Shown piece by piece: positions 26,223-34,673 of a DNA stretch of 64,000 nucleotides (the stretch's first letter is position 1; the number at the start of each line of letters is the position of its first letter). The notes under the pieces were generated by a model that saw only the letters and a list, made by a program, of their open reading frames with translations, was not told where the DNA came from and ran no database searches. Source of the stretch: Streptosporangium amethystogenes (GTDB lineage: Bacteria; Actinomycetota; Actinomycetes; Streptosporangiales; Streptosporangiaceae); NCBI RefSeq assembly GCF_000721075.1, contig NZ_JOEQ01000004.1, positions 620,001-684,000 of the forward strand. Direction: 5' to 3'. The translations under genes and the position numbers were made by a program.

Positions 26223-27158
26223 TCAGCCGGTCTTCCTGACGGTGCTCTGCACCTCGCCCACCGGGACGTCGCGGGTGACCCCGACCTCGACCGGGTCGTA
26301 GGCGAAGGGCACCACGTCGTCCTCGATCTCGATGGGCCAGACCGAGGTGACGGTCAGCACGTAGACGTCACGCGGCTGATCGACCGAGGCCCGCAGGTAG
26401 CGCACACCGCAGGTGAACGTGCCGCCCTTCGCGTACGGCTTGCCGCCGGGGCCGCACTCCTCCTTGACCTCCGCCCGGTCGGCGGTGGTGCCCGCGTCGA
26501 TCCGGATGTCCTCAAGGGTGGCGGTCACGGTGGCGCTCATCACCCCGGGCAGCGTCGCCGTCACGGACCTGGTGGTCTCGCCGACGCCGCTCAGCCAGAC
26601 CCAGGTCGGCAGGTTGACGTAGCTCTTGGCGTCCGGGTTGAGCTCGATCTTCGGCTCGGGCACGGTCAGCGCGGCACGGGCGATCTCGACCAGCTCGGCG
26701 ATGGTGATCCCGGCGGGCGGCGTGGTGTTCGGGGGGGCGAACACATAGGGCTCGCCCAGTGCGGCCACGCACGCCAGCCCGTTCGGGTCGGCGGAGTTGT
26801 AGGCGCGCTGCCACCAGGTGCCCTCCTGGCCGACCCGGGCCTCGAACGGCTCCAGCGCCTCCTTCCGCCGCTCCCACTCCTGCCCGGGGAGGGCGTCGGG
26901 AAGGGCGTCTCGCTGCGCGTCCAGCATGTCGGCGGCGTTGCCCCGGGGCTCGTACCAGCAGGGGCGCTTGATCCGATACCCGTCGCTCTTCCCGCTGAGC
27001 CCGGTGCCCGTGACGACGATCCGGGAGTCCTTGAGGGTGACCCCGGCCTCGCGGCCGCGTTGATGGGCCTCACCGGTCACTCCCCCGGTGTCGGGCGGAG
27101 CGGACGGCACCGAGGGGGTGAACAGCAGCGACCCCGCGAGGACCACTTTTCCGATCAT
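26223..27158 (-). CDS. Secreted protein of unknown function, last gene of the tad cluster
   Basis: A 311-residue protein with a short N-terminal export signal (MIGKVVLAGSLLFTPSVPSA) and no other membrane segment. The mature part contains single cysteines that could pair and ends in a beta-rich segment. I do not recognise a family. GGAGGTG is six bases before the ATG. It is the last of a run of same-strand genes that includes the Flp pilus machinery, so it may be a pilus-associated or surface protein. Confidence 0.7.
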   Translation of the reverse strand: MIGKVVLAGSLLFTPSVPSAPPDTGGVTGEAHQRGREAGVTLKDSRIVVTGTGLSGKSDGYRIKRPCWYEPRGNAADMLDAQRDALPDALPGQEWERRKEALEPFEARVGQEGTWWQRAYNSADPNGLACVAALGEPYVFAPPNTTPPAGITIAELVEIARAALTVPEPKIELNPDAKSYVNLPTWVWLSGVGETTRSVTATLPGVMSATVTATLEDIRIDAGTTADRAEVKEECGPGGKPYAKGGTFTCGVRYLRASVDQPRDVYVLTVTSVWPIEIEDDVVPFAYDPVEVGVTRDVPVGEVQSTVRKTG

Positions 27159-27204
27159 CGAACACCTCCGGTGGGGGGACCGGGTTCCGGCCGCGGGAAG
27201 AGAG

Positions 27205-27918
27205 TCATCTGAGGCAGCCCTTCGCGCGCTCGTCGGGGAGCTTCGCGTGGCGGAAGAGCCTGATACGCCAGCCCCCGTCGGCGGCCCGCCCCATCGCGGC
27301 GGACTGGAGGAAGGGCTTCCTGGTCCATTCGGGCTGCCTGGCGACGGGCTTGCCGGTGGAGAGGTCGAGGAGGCGCATCTTCGACTCGTCGACGCAGACG
27401 TCCAGCTGCGCCCCCCGGTCGTCGCCCGAGCCGCTGGCCGCGCTGACGTTCAGGGCGTACAGCCGGGCGGTCCCCCGCACCGACCTGCGCTCGTCGAGGA
27501 ACGCCCCCACCCAGGAGGACGCGTCGTCGACCGCGTCGTACTCGACCACGTCGAGGTAGCCGGTGTCACGGCCCTGGCTCACGACCGCCCTGAAGGCTCC
27601 GGCGAAGTAGTCGCGGAGAACCTCGATCATCGCGGTCGTGTCGGCGTCGGGCGCGGCGGGCCACTCGACCACCACCCGTACCTCTGGCGCGACCTTGACC
27701 GTCTCCACCCTCGGCACCGTCTGATCGGAGCCGCCGGGGGAGGGCTGCGCGGATCCCGGCGAGGAGGCCTCCGCGGAAAGATCAACGGGAGTGAACGGCT
27801 GAGCCGCCGACGGGGTACAGGCCGCCGTCAGGAGCATGACCAGCGCGATCACCACACGCACACCGATCACGCTAGGATCGCCCGCCCGGCGGAACCACCG
27901 ATATGCACGATTCGGCAT
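27205..27918 (-). CDS. Putative lipoprotein in the tad cluster
   Basis: A 237-residue protein starting MPNRAYRWFRR at the ATG at 27918, with GGGGAG six bases upstream. A hydrophobic segment ends in LLTAAC, a good lipobox, so the mature protein should be lipid-anchored outside. A Ser/Pro/Gly-rich linker of about 35 residues precedes a folded domain of about 150 residues. No family recognised. An in-frame ATG at 28110 would add 64 low-complexity residues and overlap the upstream gene, so I reject it. Confidence 0.75.
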   Translation of the reverse strand: MPNRAYRWFRRAGDPSVIGVRVVIALVMLLTAACTPSAAQPFTPVDLSAEASSPGSAQPSPGGSDQTVPRVETVKVAPEVRVVVEWPAAPDADTTAMIEVLRDYFAGAFRAVVSQGRDTGYLDVVEYDAVDDASSWVGAFLDERRSVRGTARLYALNVSAASGSGDDRGAQLDVCVDESKMRLLDLSTGKPVARQPEWTRKPFLQSAAMGRAADGGWRIRLFRHAKLPDERAKGCLR

Positions 27919-28079
27919 GGCTCTCCCCTCGATCTCGCCACACTCCGCCACCTCGCCCCCCGGGCGACGGCTCGCCACCCCGGCGTCCTCTCCCGCGAGC
28001 CCCGCGGCATCGCCCTGGTGACGACTCTTTGACCCGGCACCCGACGTGCGGGCAGGGTCCGACCGGTCGGCCGGGCCCG

Positions 28080-31016
28080 TCATGCCGTCGGGGCCGAGCG
28101 CATCCGCCACGCGGGCAGCAGCTCGTCGATGAGGGCCTCGGTCTCCGGCGCCATCCCACCGCCGTAGGGGTGGGAGGCGGCCCGCCGGTGCAGGGCGTCG
28201 GCCACGGCACGCAAGCGGACGGGGTCGTCGGTGAGATGCGTGGCCCGCAGCAGGTCGCGCCAGAGCCCCTCGTCGTCGGCGGCCAGCAGCAGCCCGGCCC
28301 GCACCGCCGCCACCGCCTGGTCGGTCTCACCGCGGGCCAGCCGTACCTCGCAGAGCCGGTGCGCGGCGTCCGCGACGCCCGCGGTCACGTCGTACTCCAG
28401 GTCGTCGGCCGCCAGCCAGGCGTAGCGGCCACGCGGGCGGCCGTTCAGCAGCGGACCCCGTACCAGGCCCAGTGCCCGATCGAGGAGCTCGGGACGCCCG
28501 CCGGGGTTGGCGTGCGACCGCCGGACGAGGTCGCGGAAGAGCATCCAGTCGGTGCGCACCTCGGGGCCGAGCCGCAGCCGCCCCGAGGTGTCGGCGTAGA
28601 GGTTGGGCCGCCCCTGACTGTCGGTGCCCAGCCATGCGACGACCCTGGCGATCGTGGCGTCCCTGACGACCGCCTGCACGCCACGTGGCCACAGGATGCC
28701 GCCGAGCACGACGGGGTGGACGCCGCCGGGGTGCGTCGCCAGGTAGACGACGAGCTCGACCGCGATCACGGCTCGCCCCTCCTCCATCGGCGAGGGGCCG
28801 ACGACCTCGGCGGGGCCGAGGATCCGCACCTCGACCGAGGGTGTCCCGATGACCGGTTCCGGCTCGTCGGCGAGCGGCTCGCCCTCCAGTCGCTCGGTCG
28901 CCAGGAACAGATCGATCAGTGCCCGGTACTGCCGCCGGGGCAGCAGCTGCGCGGCCACGTCGAACCCGAGCGCGTCCACCCTGGCGCGGCCCTCCTCGGT
29001 GATCGTCCAGTTCCAGGTGGCGTGCGGCACGTCACCCGCGATGACGTACCCGGCGGCGGTCCTGACGCCCTTCCTGGCGAGCAGCGCCAGGCGGCGGCCT
29101 TCCTCCTCGGTGGGGGCGATCGCGGACAGCAGGTAGTGCGGGGTGCAGACCGGGTCGGCGGCGCGTCCGTGGATCCTGCCGGTGAGCACCTCGCCTCGGT
29201 TACCGCCGTCTTTGCCCGACGCCTCCAGTTCGGGCAGGATCTCCGCCAGGCTGCCCACGTACCTGATCCGGTCGGAGGCGATCACGGTCAGCTCCTCGCC
29301 GAAGCCGACCAGCGTGACGCGTATCCGGTCCGACCAGCGGTTGGTCGCCAGCTCCACGGCGAGCGCCGCCAGTGCCGCGGTGGCCTGTGCGCCCCCGATG
29401 CTGATCGGACCGTGGGCGGCCTCCAGGTCGACGAGCACCCTGCCCTCGCCGCTGGAACCGAGCGAGACCAGCCCCGGGTACGGCGCGGGCGCGTCGGCGA
29501 GTGCCTGCTCGTCGAGCATCCGGCCCTCGTGCGCGGGAAGCCGCCAGACCTGGCCTCCGTCATGGGCACTCCAGGGCGCGGGCGCGTCGGGGTCCGGCGG
29601 GTGGATCCACAGGTCGAGGGTCTGCGGCGACAGGTGGGCCGCGTAGACCGTGGGCGGGACGCGGTTCTGGGCGGCGAGGGACCTGCCCAGCAGCCGGAGC
29701 CCGACGTCGAGCATCCGGCTGCCCGGGGCGTCCGCGCCGAGCCTGAGCGCCAGCTCGGCCTGGGCGGCGTCCTCCCTCGGCCGGGTGATCCGGCGCCCGA
29801 ACGCCCGGTGCCAGAGCTGCTGCCTGCGCCTGCGGCCGAGCGCCACCAGCAGCCCGGCCGCGGCCAGCGAGGCCCCGGCCAGGTAGTCGAGCATCTCCAG
29901 CCCGGTGTCCTGCCCGTTCTCCGCGTGCCCCGCCACCGCCGCTCCCGGATCCGCCGCGCCGGAATTCTGCCGCTCGGGCGCGTTGGTGGCGGGTGCGGTG
30001 GTGGCCGCCGTGGTGGCCGCTGTGTCCGGACCGCGCTCGGCGGTCGCCCTGGGGACGGGCACCTGGCGCGGGTCGTGCGAGGCGGCGGTGTCGGAACGGC
30101 GCTCGGCCGTGTCGTGGCGCCCGTTCTCCCGTGCCCGGCCCGCGCCTTCGCCAGGAGTGGAGATCTCGGGTGCGGGCTCCGCCGGGAGGTCCGCACCGCC
30201 AGGGGTGAAGGTCTGGGTACGGCCGTCCAGCTCGGCGGGCTTGCCAGGGTGGTCCTTGAGGGTGTCGTCGCGCGGCTGGGACGCCGGGACGATGTGCACG
30301 TTGCGCGCGTCGTCCGGCATGTCCAGGACCCAGCCGGGCCTGATCAGGTCGGCCATCCGCAGGCGGCTGCCGTCCGGCTGCTCCCGGTGCTGGTTGAGCC
30401 GGTAGATCTCCGGATACCGCCGCCCGTCACCGAGGCACTTCTCCGCGATCTCCCACAGGCTCTCGTGGTGGCGGCCGTGCGGCGGCTGCACCACGTAGAC
30501 CTTCTTGGCCTTCTGCACCGGCGCCAGCTCCACCCGCTCGGCGTCGGCCGGGGCCGACGCCGCCGACAGCCCGGTCGAGACGATGGCGGAGGTCGCGGGC
30601 GGCAGGCTGGTCAGCTTCGCGATCGGCAGAGCCACCGCCGAGACGGTGAACAGCAGCATGGCCGCCGAGACCAGCCGGTTGGCGAACATCTGGGTGCCCC
30701 CGGAGAACGGCACCCGGGCCGGCATCCCGACCCGGCGCACTCCGGCGTAGATCTCGACCAGCACGCAGGCCACCATCTGCAGCCAGGCGAGCCAGACCAG
30801 CAGCACGAGGATCGCGACGATCGTGCTCGTACCCACCTGGCTGGTCAGCAGGTCGAGGTTGCGCAGCTCGGGCGGGAGCGGCGGCCCGGCCAGCCGGAAG
30901 AGGGCGTAGGGGACCCCCACGATGAGCGCGACCAGGACGGCCAGCGCGAGCAGGCCCGCCAGCAGGTCTCCCGGTGTGCGCCTGTCCTTGATACGCACGG
31001 GCTGTCGCGTGGGCAT
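28080..31016 (-). CDS. Membrane protein with LysM and BTAD (SARP-like) domains
   Basis: A 978-residue protein. Membrane helices lie at about 18-40, 64-90 and 112-132, followed by a LysM domain at about 172-235 (SLWEIAEKCLGDGRRYPEIYRLN), a Pro/Ala/Thr-rich disordered stretch, another helix near 385-405 and a large cytoplasmic half. The last 200 residues look like the helical BTAD repeat of SARP-type activators (AAHRLCEVRLARGETDQAVAAV). Such proteins recur in actinobacterial tad loci but their role is unknown; sensing cell wall outside and acting inside is an inference. ATG at 31016 with GGGAG upstream. Confidence 0.85.
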   Translation of the reverse strand: MPTRQPVRIKDRRTPGDLLAGLLALAVLVALIVGVPYALFRLAGPPLPPELRNLDLLTSQVGTSTIVAILVLLVWLAWLQMVACVLVEIYAGVRRVGMPARVPFSGGTQMFANRLVSAAMLLFTVSAVALPIAKLTSLPPATSAIVSTGLSAASAPADAERVELAPVQKAKKVYVVQPPHGRHHESLWEIAEKCLGDGRRYPEIYRLNQHREQPDGSRLRMADLIRPGWVLDMPDDARNVHIVPASQPRDDTLKDHPGKPAELDGRTQTFTPGGADLPAEPAPEISTPGEGAGRARENGRHDTAERRSDTAASHDPRQVPVPRATAERGPDTAATTAATTAPATNAPERQNSGAADPGAAVAGHAENGQDTGLEMLDYLAGASLAAAGLLVALGRRRRQQLWHRAFGRRITRPREDAAQAELALRLGADAPGSRMLDVGLRLLGRSLAAQNRVPPTVYAAHLSPQTLDLWIHPPDPDAPAPWSAHDGGQVWRLPAHEGRMLDEQALADAPAPYPGLVSLGSSGEGRVLVDLEAAHGPISIGGAQATAALAALAVELATNRWSDRIRVTLVGFGEELTVIASDRIRYVGSLAEILPELEASGKDGGNRGEVLTGRIHGRAADPVCTPHYLLSAIAPTEEEGRRLALLARKGVRTAAGYVIAGDVPHATWNWTITEEGRARVDALGFDVAAQLLPRRQYRALIDLFLATERLEGEPLADEPEPVIGTPSVEVRILGPAEVVGPSPMEEGRAVIAVELVVYLATHPGGVHPVVLGGILWPRGVQAVVRDATIARVVAWLGTDSQGRPNLYADTSGRLRLGPEVRTDWMLFRDLVRRSHANPGGRPELLDRALGLVRGPLLNGRPRGRYAWLAADDLEYDVTAGVADAAHRLCEVRLARGETDQAVAAVRAGLLLAADDEGLWRDLLRATHLTDDPVRLRAVADALHRRAASHPYGGGMAPETEALIDELLPAWRMRSAPTA

Positions 31017-31068
31017 TCGTCTCCCTCCCCGTCCAGATTCGTCGTCGGTCAACCGGTGGGCCAGCGAT

Positions 31069-31656
31069 TCACGGCAATTGGTCTGCCCCGATGTCCGGCC
31101 CCGCCGCGGCCAGGGCCTCCATGTCCGAGCCGGGGAAGCCGAACGCGGCCAGGAAGAACGCCTTCCAGGTGACGGAGACGTTCACGGTGACCTCGGCCTG
31201 GGCTCCGCCGAGCGCGCACTGGGTGAGCTGGACGTCGCCGGCGCCATGGGCGGAGACGATCTCCTCGGCCTTCGCGCAGACCTCGCCCTCGCCCAGCAGC
31301 CGGGCCTGGCCGGTGGCGCGCAGGTGCTCGACGTCGATCTGGTCCGCGGCGGCCCTGGCGGCCTGCTCGGCGACGTCGGCGGCCCGCAGCCGGGCGTTGA
31401 TGGCGGCCCCGCCGTCCACGAGCAGCCCGGCCAGCAGGAACACCACCACCGAGAAGATCACCGTGAAGATCGACATCGATCCCCGCTCACCGTGTCGCCC
31501 TCTCCCCGCACCCGAACCCGCCGGGCACCCGGACGCCCGGCATGCCACGGGCAGGGGTGCGAGGCGACACGGAGCGGGCGAGTGCCCGGACCCCCGGCGT
31601 GCCACCGCTCGACGGGGGAGGCCCCGGCACCGCGAGGATGGGTTCACGAGATTCAT
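31069..31656 (-). CDS. TadG-like protein of the Flp pilus locus
   Basis: A 195-residue protein. An Arg/Cys/Pro-rich leader of about 58 residues precedes ERG-SMSIFTVIFSVVVFLLAGLLVDGG, a type IV pilin-like hydrophobic helix. The residue at +5 after the predicted Gly cleavage site is Phe instead of Glu, unlike the two TadE proteins upstream. The start overlaps the preceding stop (ATGA, 31653-31656), which supports the long form; an internal ATG at 31476 would begin at the helix. It is probably a minor pseudopilin or envelope component of the pilus. Confidence 0.8.
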   Translation of the reverse strand: MNLVNPSSRCRGLPRRAVARRGSGHSPAPCRLAPLPVACRASGCPAGSGAGRGRHGERGSMSIFTVIFSVVVFLLAGLLVDGGAAINARLRAADVAEQAARAAADQIDVEHLRATGQARLLGEGEVCAKAEEIVSAHGAGDVQLTQCALGGAQAEVTVNVSVTWKAFFLAAFGFPGSDMEALAAAGPDIGADQLP

Positions 31657-32060
31657 TCGACTCTCCGGAACTGTTCCAGCGGGACCACCGAGTCGCCCCT
31701 CATCTCCTTGGCGGCGCCGAAGCCCAGGAACTCAAGGTCCAGGGAGCAGGTCACCTGGGCGTGGACCCGGCCGCCCTCCTTCCAGTCCGTACCGGCCAGG
31801 CTGACCTCGGGCTCGCACTCGCCCGATAGCGCGGCGCGGGCCACCTCGGCCGCGGCGTCCTCGGCATTGGCCAGCGTGCGCTCGACGGAGGCGGCCCTGG
31901 CCGCGTCCCTGGCGGCGCCGTTGACCTCGCCCTGGGCCTCCACCACCCTTCCCGCGCCGACCAGGAACAGCAGGAAGAGCAGGAAGACCGGGGCCAGCAG
32001 CACCGTCTCGGCGCTGAGCGACCCCCGATCGTCCCCGGCCGCGGGAATCGGCCGGCTCAC
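31653..32060 (-). CDS. tadE: TadE-like pseudopilin (second copy)
   Basis: A 135-residue minor pilin. The prepilin-like motif DDRG-SLSAETVLLAPVFLL carries Glu at +5 after the Gly cleavage site, then a single hydrophobic helix and a small domain with two cysteines. I use the GTG at 32060, whose GTGA overlaps the previous stop at 32057 and which has GAAGGA upstream; in-frame ATGs at 32066 and 32096 are possible. It overlaps the next gene by ATGA. Confidence 0.85.
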   Translation of the reverse strand: MSRPIPAAGDDRGSLSAETVLLAPVFLLFLLFLVGAGRVVEAQGEVNGAARDAARAASVERTLANAEDAAAEVARAALSGECEPEVSLAGTDWKEGGRVHAQVTCSLDLEFLGFGAAKEMRGDSVVPLEQFRRVE

Positions 32061-32614
32061 AGGCATCCTTCGCTTCCGTCGTCGGGCCGGAAACACTCGA
32101 CGGGACCGCCGAAACGCGCGGTGACCGTGAACGTGGTGGAGGGCAGCAGCGGGACGACCTGGACCGCCGAGGCGGTCACCTCGACACCCCGCCGGTCGCC
32201 CTCCTCCCAGGCGGTGACCGTGGCGCCCTCCAGGAGCTTCGGGCCGACGGTCCGGATCACCTCCTGGGCGCGGGACTCGGCGTCCTGCTGCCAGGACTCG
32301 GTGTCGACCCGGGCCAGTCGCGCCCCCTCCCTGGCCGCGGCGTCGGCGATCTGGCGCCCGTGGAACCAGAGGGCGGACTGCACGATGAGCAGGATGACGA
32401 CCAGCACCACCGGCATGATGATCGCCAACTCGACCACGGTGGCACCGCGTTCACCGCCCCGGCCACTGCTCCGGCCACCGGCCCGGCCTCGTCGGCGCGT
32501 GGCCGAACCCGCACCGCGTCCCGTGGCGCCGCGTTCGTCACTCCGGCTGCCGTCCCGGCCGGGCCTGGCCTCCCCGTTCCCGGGGCGGCCCCGCTCACGG
32601 TCACGGGTCTCCAA
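32057..32614 (-). CDS. tadE: TadE-like pseudopilin (first copy)
   Basis: A 185-residue minor pilin. An unusually long Arg/Gly-rich leader of about 57 residues ends at GERG, followed by ATVVELAIIMPVVLVVILLI with Glu at +5. The C-terminal domain has two cysteines that may bridge. The start codon is probably TTG at 32614, overlapping the end of the flp gene; I see no ATG or GTG in frame between there and the helix. Confidence 0.85.
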   Translation of the reverse strand: METRDRERGRPGNGEARPGRDGSRSDERGATGRGAGSATRRRGRAGGRSSGRGGERGATVVELAIIMPVVLVVILLIVQSALWFHGRQIADAAAREGARLARVDTESWQQDAESRAQEVIRTVGPKLLEGATVTAWEEGDRRGVEVTASAVQVVPLLPSTTFTVTARFGGPVECFRPDDGSEGCL

Positions 32615-32855
32615 GGTCGCCGCCCCCGCCCCCGCCCCCGCCGCCCCCGCCGCCGAACTGGCTGGAGATCTCCGCCTGCTTCCCCTCGACGAGGGTCTTG
32701 ATGAGCGTGGCGAGACCGAGCGCCACCCCGGCGATGATGGCCGTGATGATGACCCATTCGACGGCGGAGGCCCCCCTGGTGGGGGCGTTGCGCGCCCTGG
32801 TGATCCGGACGCTCAGAACGGCGGTCACGTAAGTGATCCACGGGTGGCTCAGCAT
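32601..32855 (-). CDS. flp: Flp-type pilin with poly-Gly C-terminus
   Basis: An 84-residue major pilin candidate. The prepilin leader ends at TRG, then ASAVEWVIITAIIAGVALGL with Glu at +5 after the Gly, the site expected for TadV-type peptidase. The C-terminal tail is a run of 12 Gly followed by DLGDP, which is uncommon among Flp pilins. It starts two bases after the TadC stop. No prepilin peptidase gene lies in the window, so processing must come from elsewhere. Confidence 0.88.
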   Translation of the reverse strand: MLSHPWITYVTAVLSVRITRARNAPTRGASAVEWVIITAIIAGVALGLATLIKTLVEGKQAEISSQFGGGGGGGGGGGGDLGDP

Positions 32856-32857
32856 GG

Positions 32858-33793
32858 TCAGGACCCCAACATCTTCATAGCGGCCGGAAAACTTAGAAAG
32901 ATCACGAAACCCGCGCAGAGCAGCAGCTGGGCGACGAGCATCGACTGGGAACGCTCACCCGCCTGCCCCTCGATCTCGGCCAGCTCGCGGCGGCGCATGG
33001 TCGCGGCACGGGCGGTGAGGGACGAGCGGACCTTGGCGCCGTCGTCGGCGACCAGGCCGAGCGCCGCGGACAGGTCGCGCAGCTCGTCCACGTTGATCTC
33101 GTCACCGAGCTGGCCGAGGGCCTGCCAGGGGGTGATGCCGACGATCCTGGCGTTGCCGAGCGCCTCGCGGATGCGGGACATCGCCCAGTTGGCGCCTTCC
33201 TCGTCGGGGCCGGGGCTGCCCACCGAGACCGCCATCATCAGCGCCTCGGGCACCCCGCGCCCGCCCGCCAGGTTCATCGCGACGAGGTCCAGGAAGGAGC
33301 CGACGACGTGCCGGAAGTCGCGGCGCATCCGCGCGGCGTCCCGCTTGACCTGCAGGTCCGGCAGGACGAAGAAGACCCCGGCGACCACCAGCGCCGCCCA
33401 GAGCGGGACGGTGAGGGAGATGCCCCAGTCCATCAGCACCAACCAGCCGACCAGCAGCGGGAAGGCCAGCAGCCCGGAGACCGCCAGCAGCACCTTGGTG
33501 GCCAGGAAGCCCTCGAACGACCTGCCGAGCAGCGCCAGGTCGGCCCTGGCGGAGCGCGCCTCCCAGCCCCTGGCCGCGTAGAAGCGGGCCATCCGTTCGC
33601 CCAGGCCGCGCCGCAGGACGCTGACCTCCTCGTCGGGCAGGATGAGCCGGGCGCGAGGCGCGTCGGTGCCCTCGCGGGCCGCGTCGAGCGCCAGCAGCCG
33701 CGTCACCAGCCCCGGGCGGGCCGGGAACAGCGCCCGGAACAACAGGAACAGGCCCATCCCGAGCACGGAGCCCGCCAGCAGCGCCTCAGTCAT
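32858..33793 (-). CDS. tadC: TadC-like pilus assembly membrane protein
   Basis: A 311-residue type II secretion F-domain protein with membrane helices at the N-terminus, the middle pair and the C-terminus, and the cytoplasmic helical GspF-like domain (FRHVVGSFLDLVAMNLAGG). It forms the inner-membrane platform with TadB. I use the ATG at 33793, which overlaps the TadB stop by eight bases; a longer frame upstream is read-through of tadB in another phase. Confidence 0.9.
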   Translation of the reverse strand: MTEALLAGSVLGMGLFLLFRALFPARPGLVTRLLALDAAREGTDAPRARLILPDEEVSVLRRGLGERMARFYAARGWEARSARADLALLGRSFEGFLATKVLLAVSGLLAFPLLVGWLVLMDWGISLTVPLWAALVVAGVFFVLPDLQVKRDAARMRRDFRHVVGSFLDLVAMNLAGGRGVPEALMMAVSVGSPGPDEEGANWAMSRIREALGNARIVGITPWQALGQLGDEINVDELRDLSAALGLVADDGAKVRSSLTARAATMRRRELAEIEGQAGERSQSMLVAQLLLCAGFVIFLSFPAAMKMLGS

Positions 33794-34673
33794 CGGACAC
33801 CTCACCCCCGGAGGGCAGGCCCAGCAGGCGGGCGGGCTTGTCGAAGCGGGCCAGGCGGCGCATCCAGGCGAACCCGGCGCCGAACAGACCGGCGACCACC
33901 ACGAGCACGGCCTGGCCGAGCGCGTTGTCGTACTCCTCGACGTAGGAGGGGTTGAACACCACGAGCATGACGGCGAAGGCGATGGCCGTGCCGACCACGA
34001 TCTGTACGCTCCGCCGGGTGGAGCGGCGCTCGGCCTCGACCCGGCGGCGCATGTCGAGCTCCTCGCGGGCGGAGACGGCCAGCGCGCCGAGCACGTCACG
34101 CAGGCCGGGGCCGCGCAGCTTGGAGTTGAGGATGAGGGCGGCCACGACCAGGTCGGCGGAGGGGTCGTCGAGCTCGTCGGCGAAGCGTCTGAGCGCGTCG
34201 GGCAGCGCCATCCTGGTGTGCAGGCGGTCGACCATCGACCGCAGGTGCGGGCGGAGCGTGGGGGCCGCCGCCCGGATCGAGGACGGGATCGCCTGCTCCA
34301 GCCCGGCCGCCCCGGCGATGGTGTCGCGGAGCGACTCGGTCCAGGCGGCCAGGGCCTCCAGCCTGCGCATCGCGGTCCGCTCCTCGGCGGCTCCGCCGGA
34401 CAGGCCCCGCCAGGCCAGGGCGAGGAGCACGGCTCCGACCGCCATGACCGGCCACCCGGTCACCACGAGCACGACCACCCCGACGATGGCCCCCACCGCG
34501 GTACGGGTGGACAGGGCCCGGACGAACTCGCGCCTGCCCGCCTTCCTGCCGGGGGACGACGGGCGGGGGCGCACCCCGTACAGCGCGACGACGAGCAGGA
34601 ACAGCCCCGCGCCGATCGCGATGCCGGCCAGCATCACCAGCGGGTCGAACAGGCCCGGGGGCAGGGAGGTCAT
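33786..34673 (-). CDS. tadB: TadB-like pilus assembly membrane protein
   Basis: A 295-residue platform protein with two N-terminal helices, a GspF-like cytoplasmic helical domain containing LAAWTESLRDTIAGAAGLEQ, and two C-terminal helices. Its ATG overlaps the TadA stop (ATGA, 34670-34673), so assembly ATPase and platform are translated together. The ATG also fits a TadB start well. Confidence 0.92.
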   Translation of the reverse strand: MTSLPPGLFDPLVMLAGIAIGAGLFLLVVALYGVRPRPSSPGRKAGRREFVRALSTRTAVGAIVGVVVLVVTGWPVMAVGAVLLALAWRGLSGGAAEERTAMRRLEALAAWTESLRDTIAGAAGLEQAIPSSIRAAAPTLRPHLRSMVDRLHTRMALPDALRRFADELDDPSADLVVAALILNSKLRGPGLRDVLGALAVSAREELDMRRRVEAERRSTRRSVQIVVGTAIAFAVMLVVFNPSYVEEYDNALGQAVLVVVAGLFGAGFAWMRRLARFDKPARLLGLPSGGEVSDD

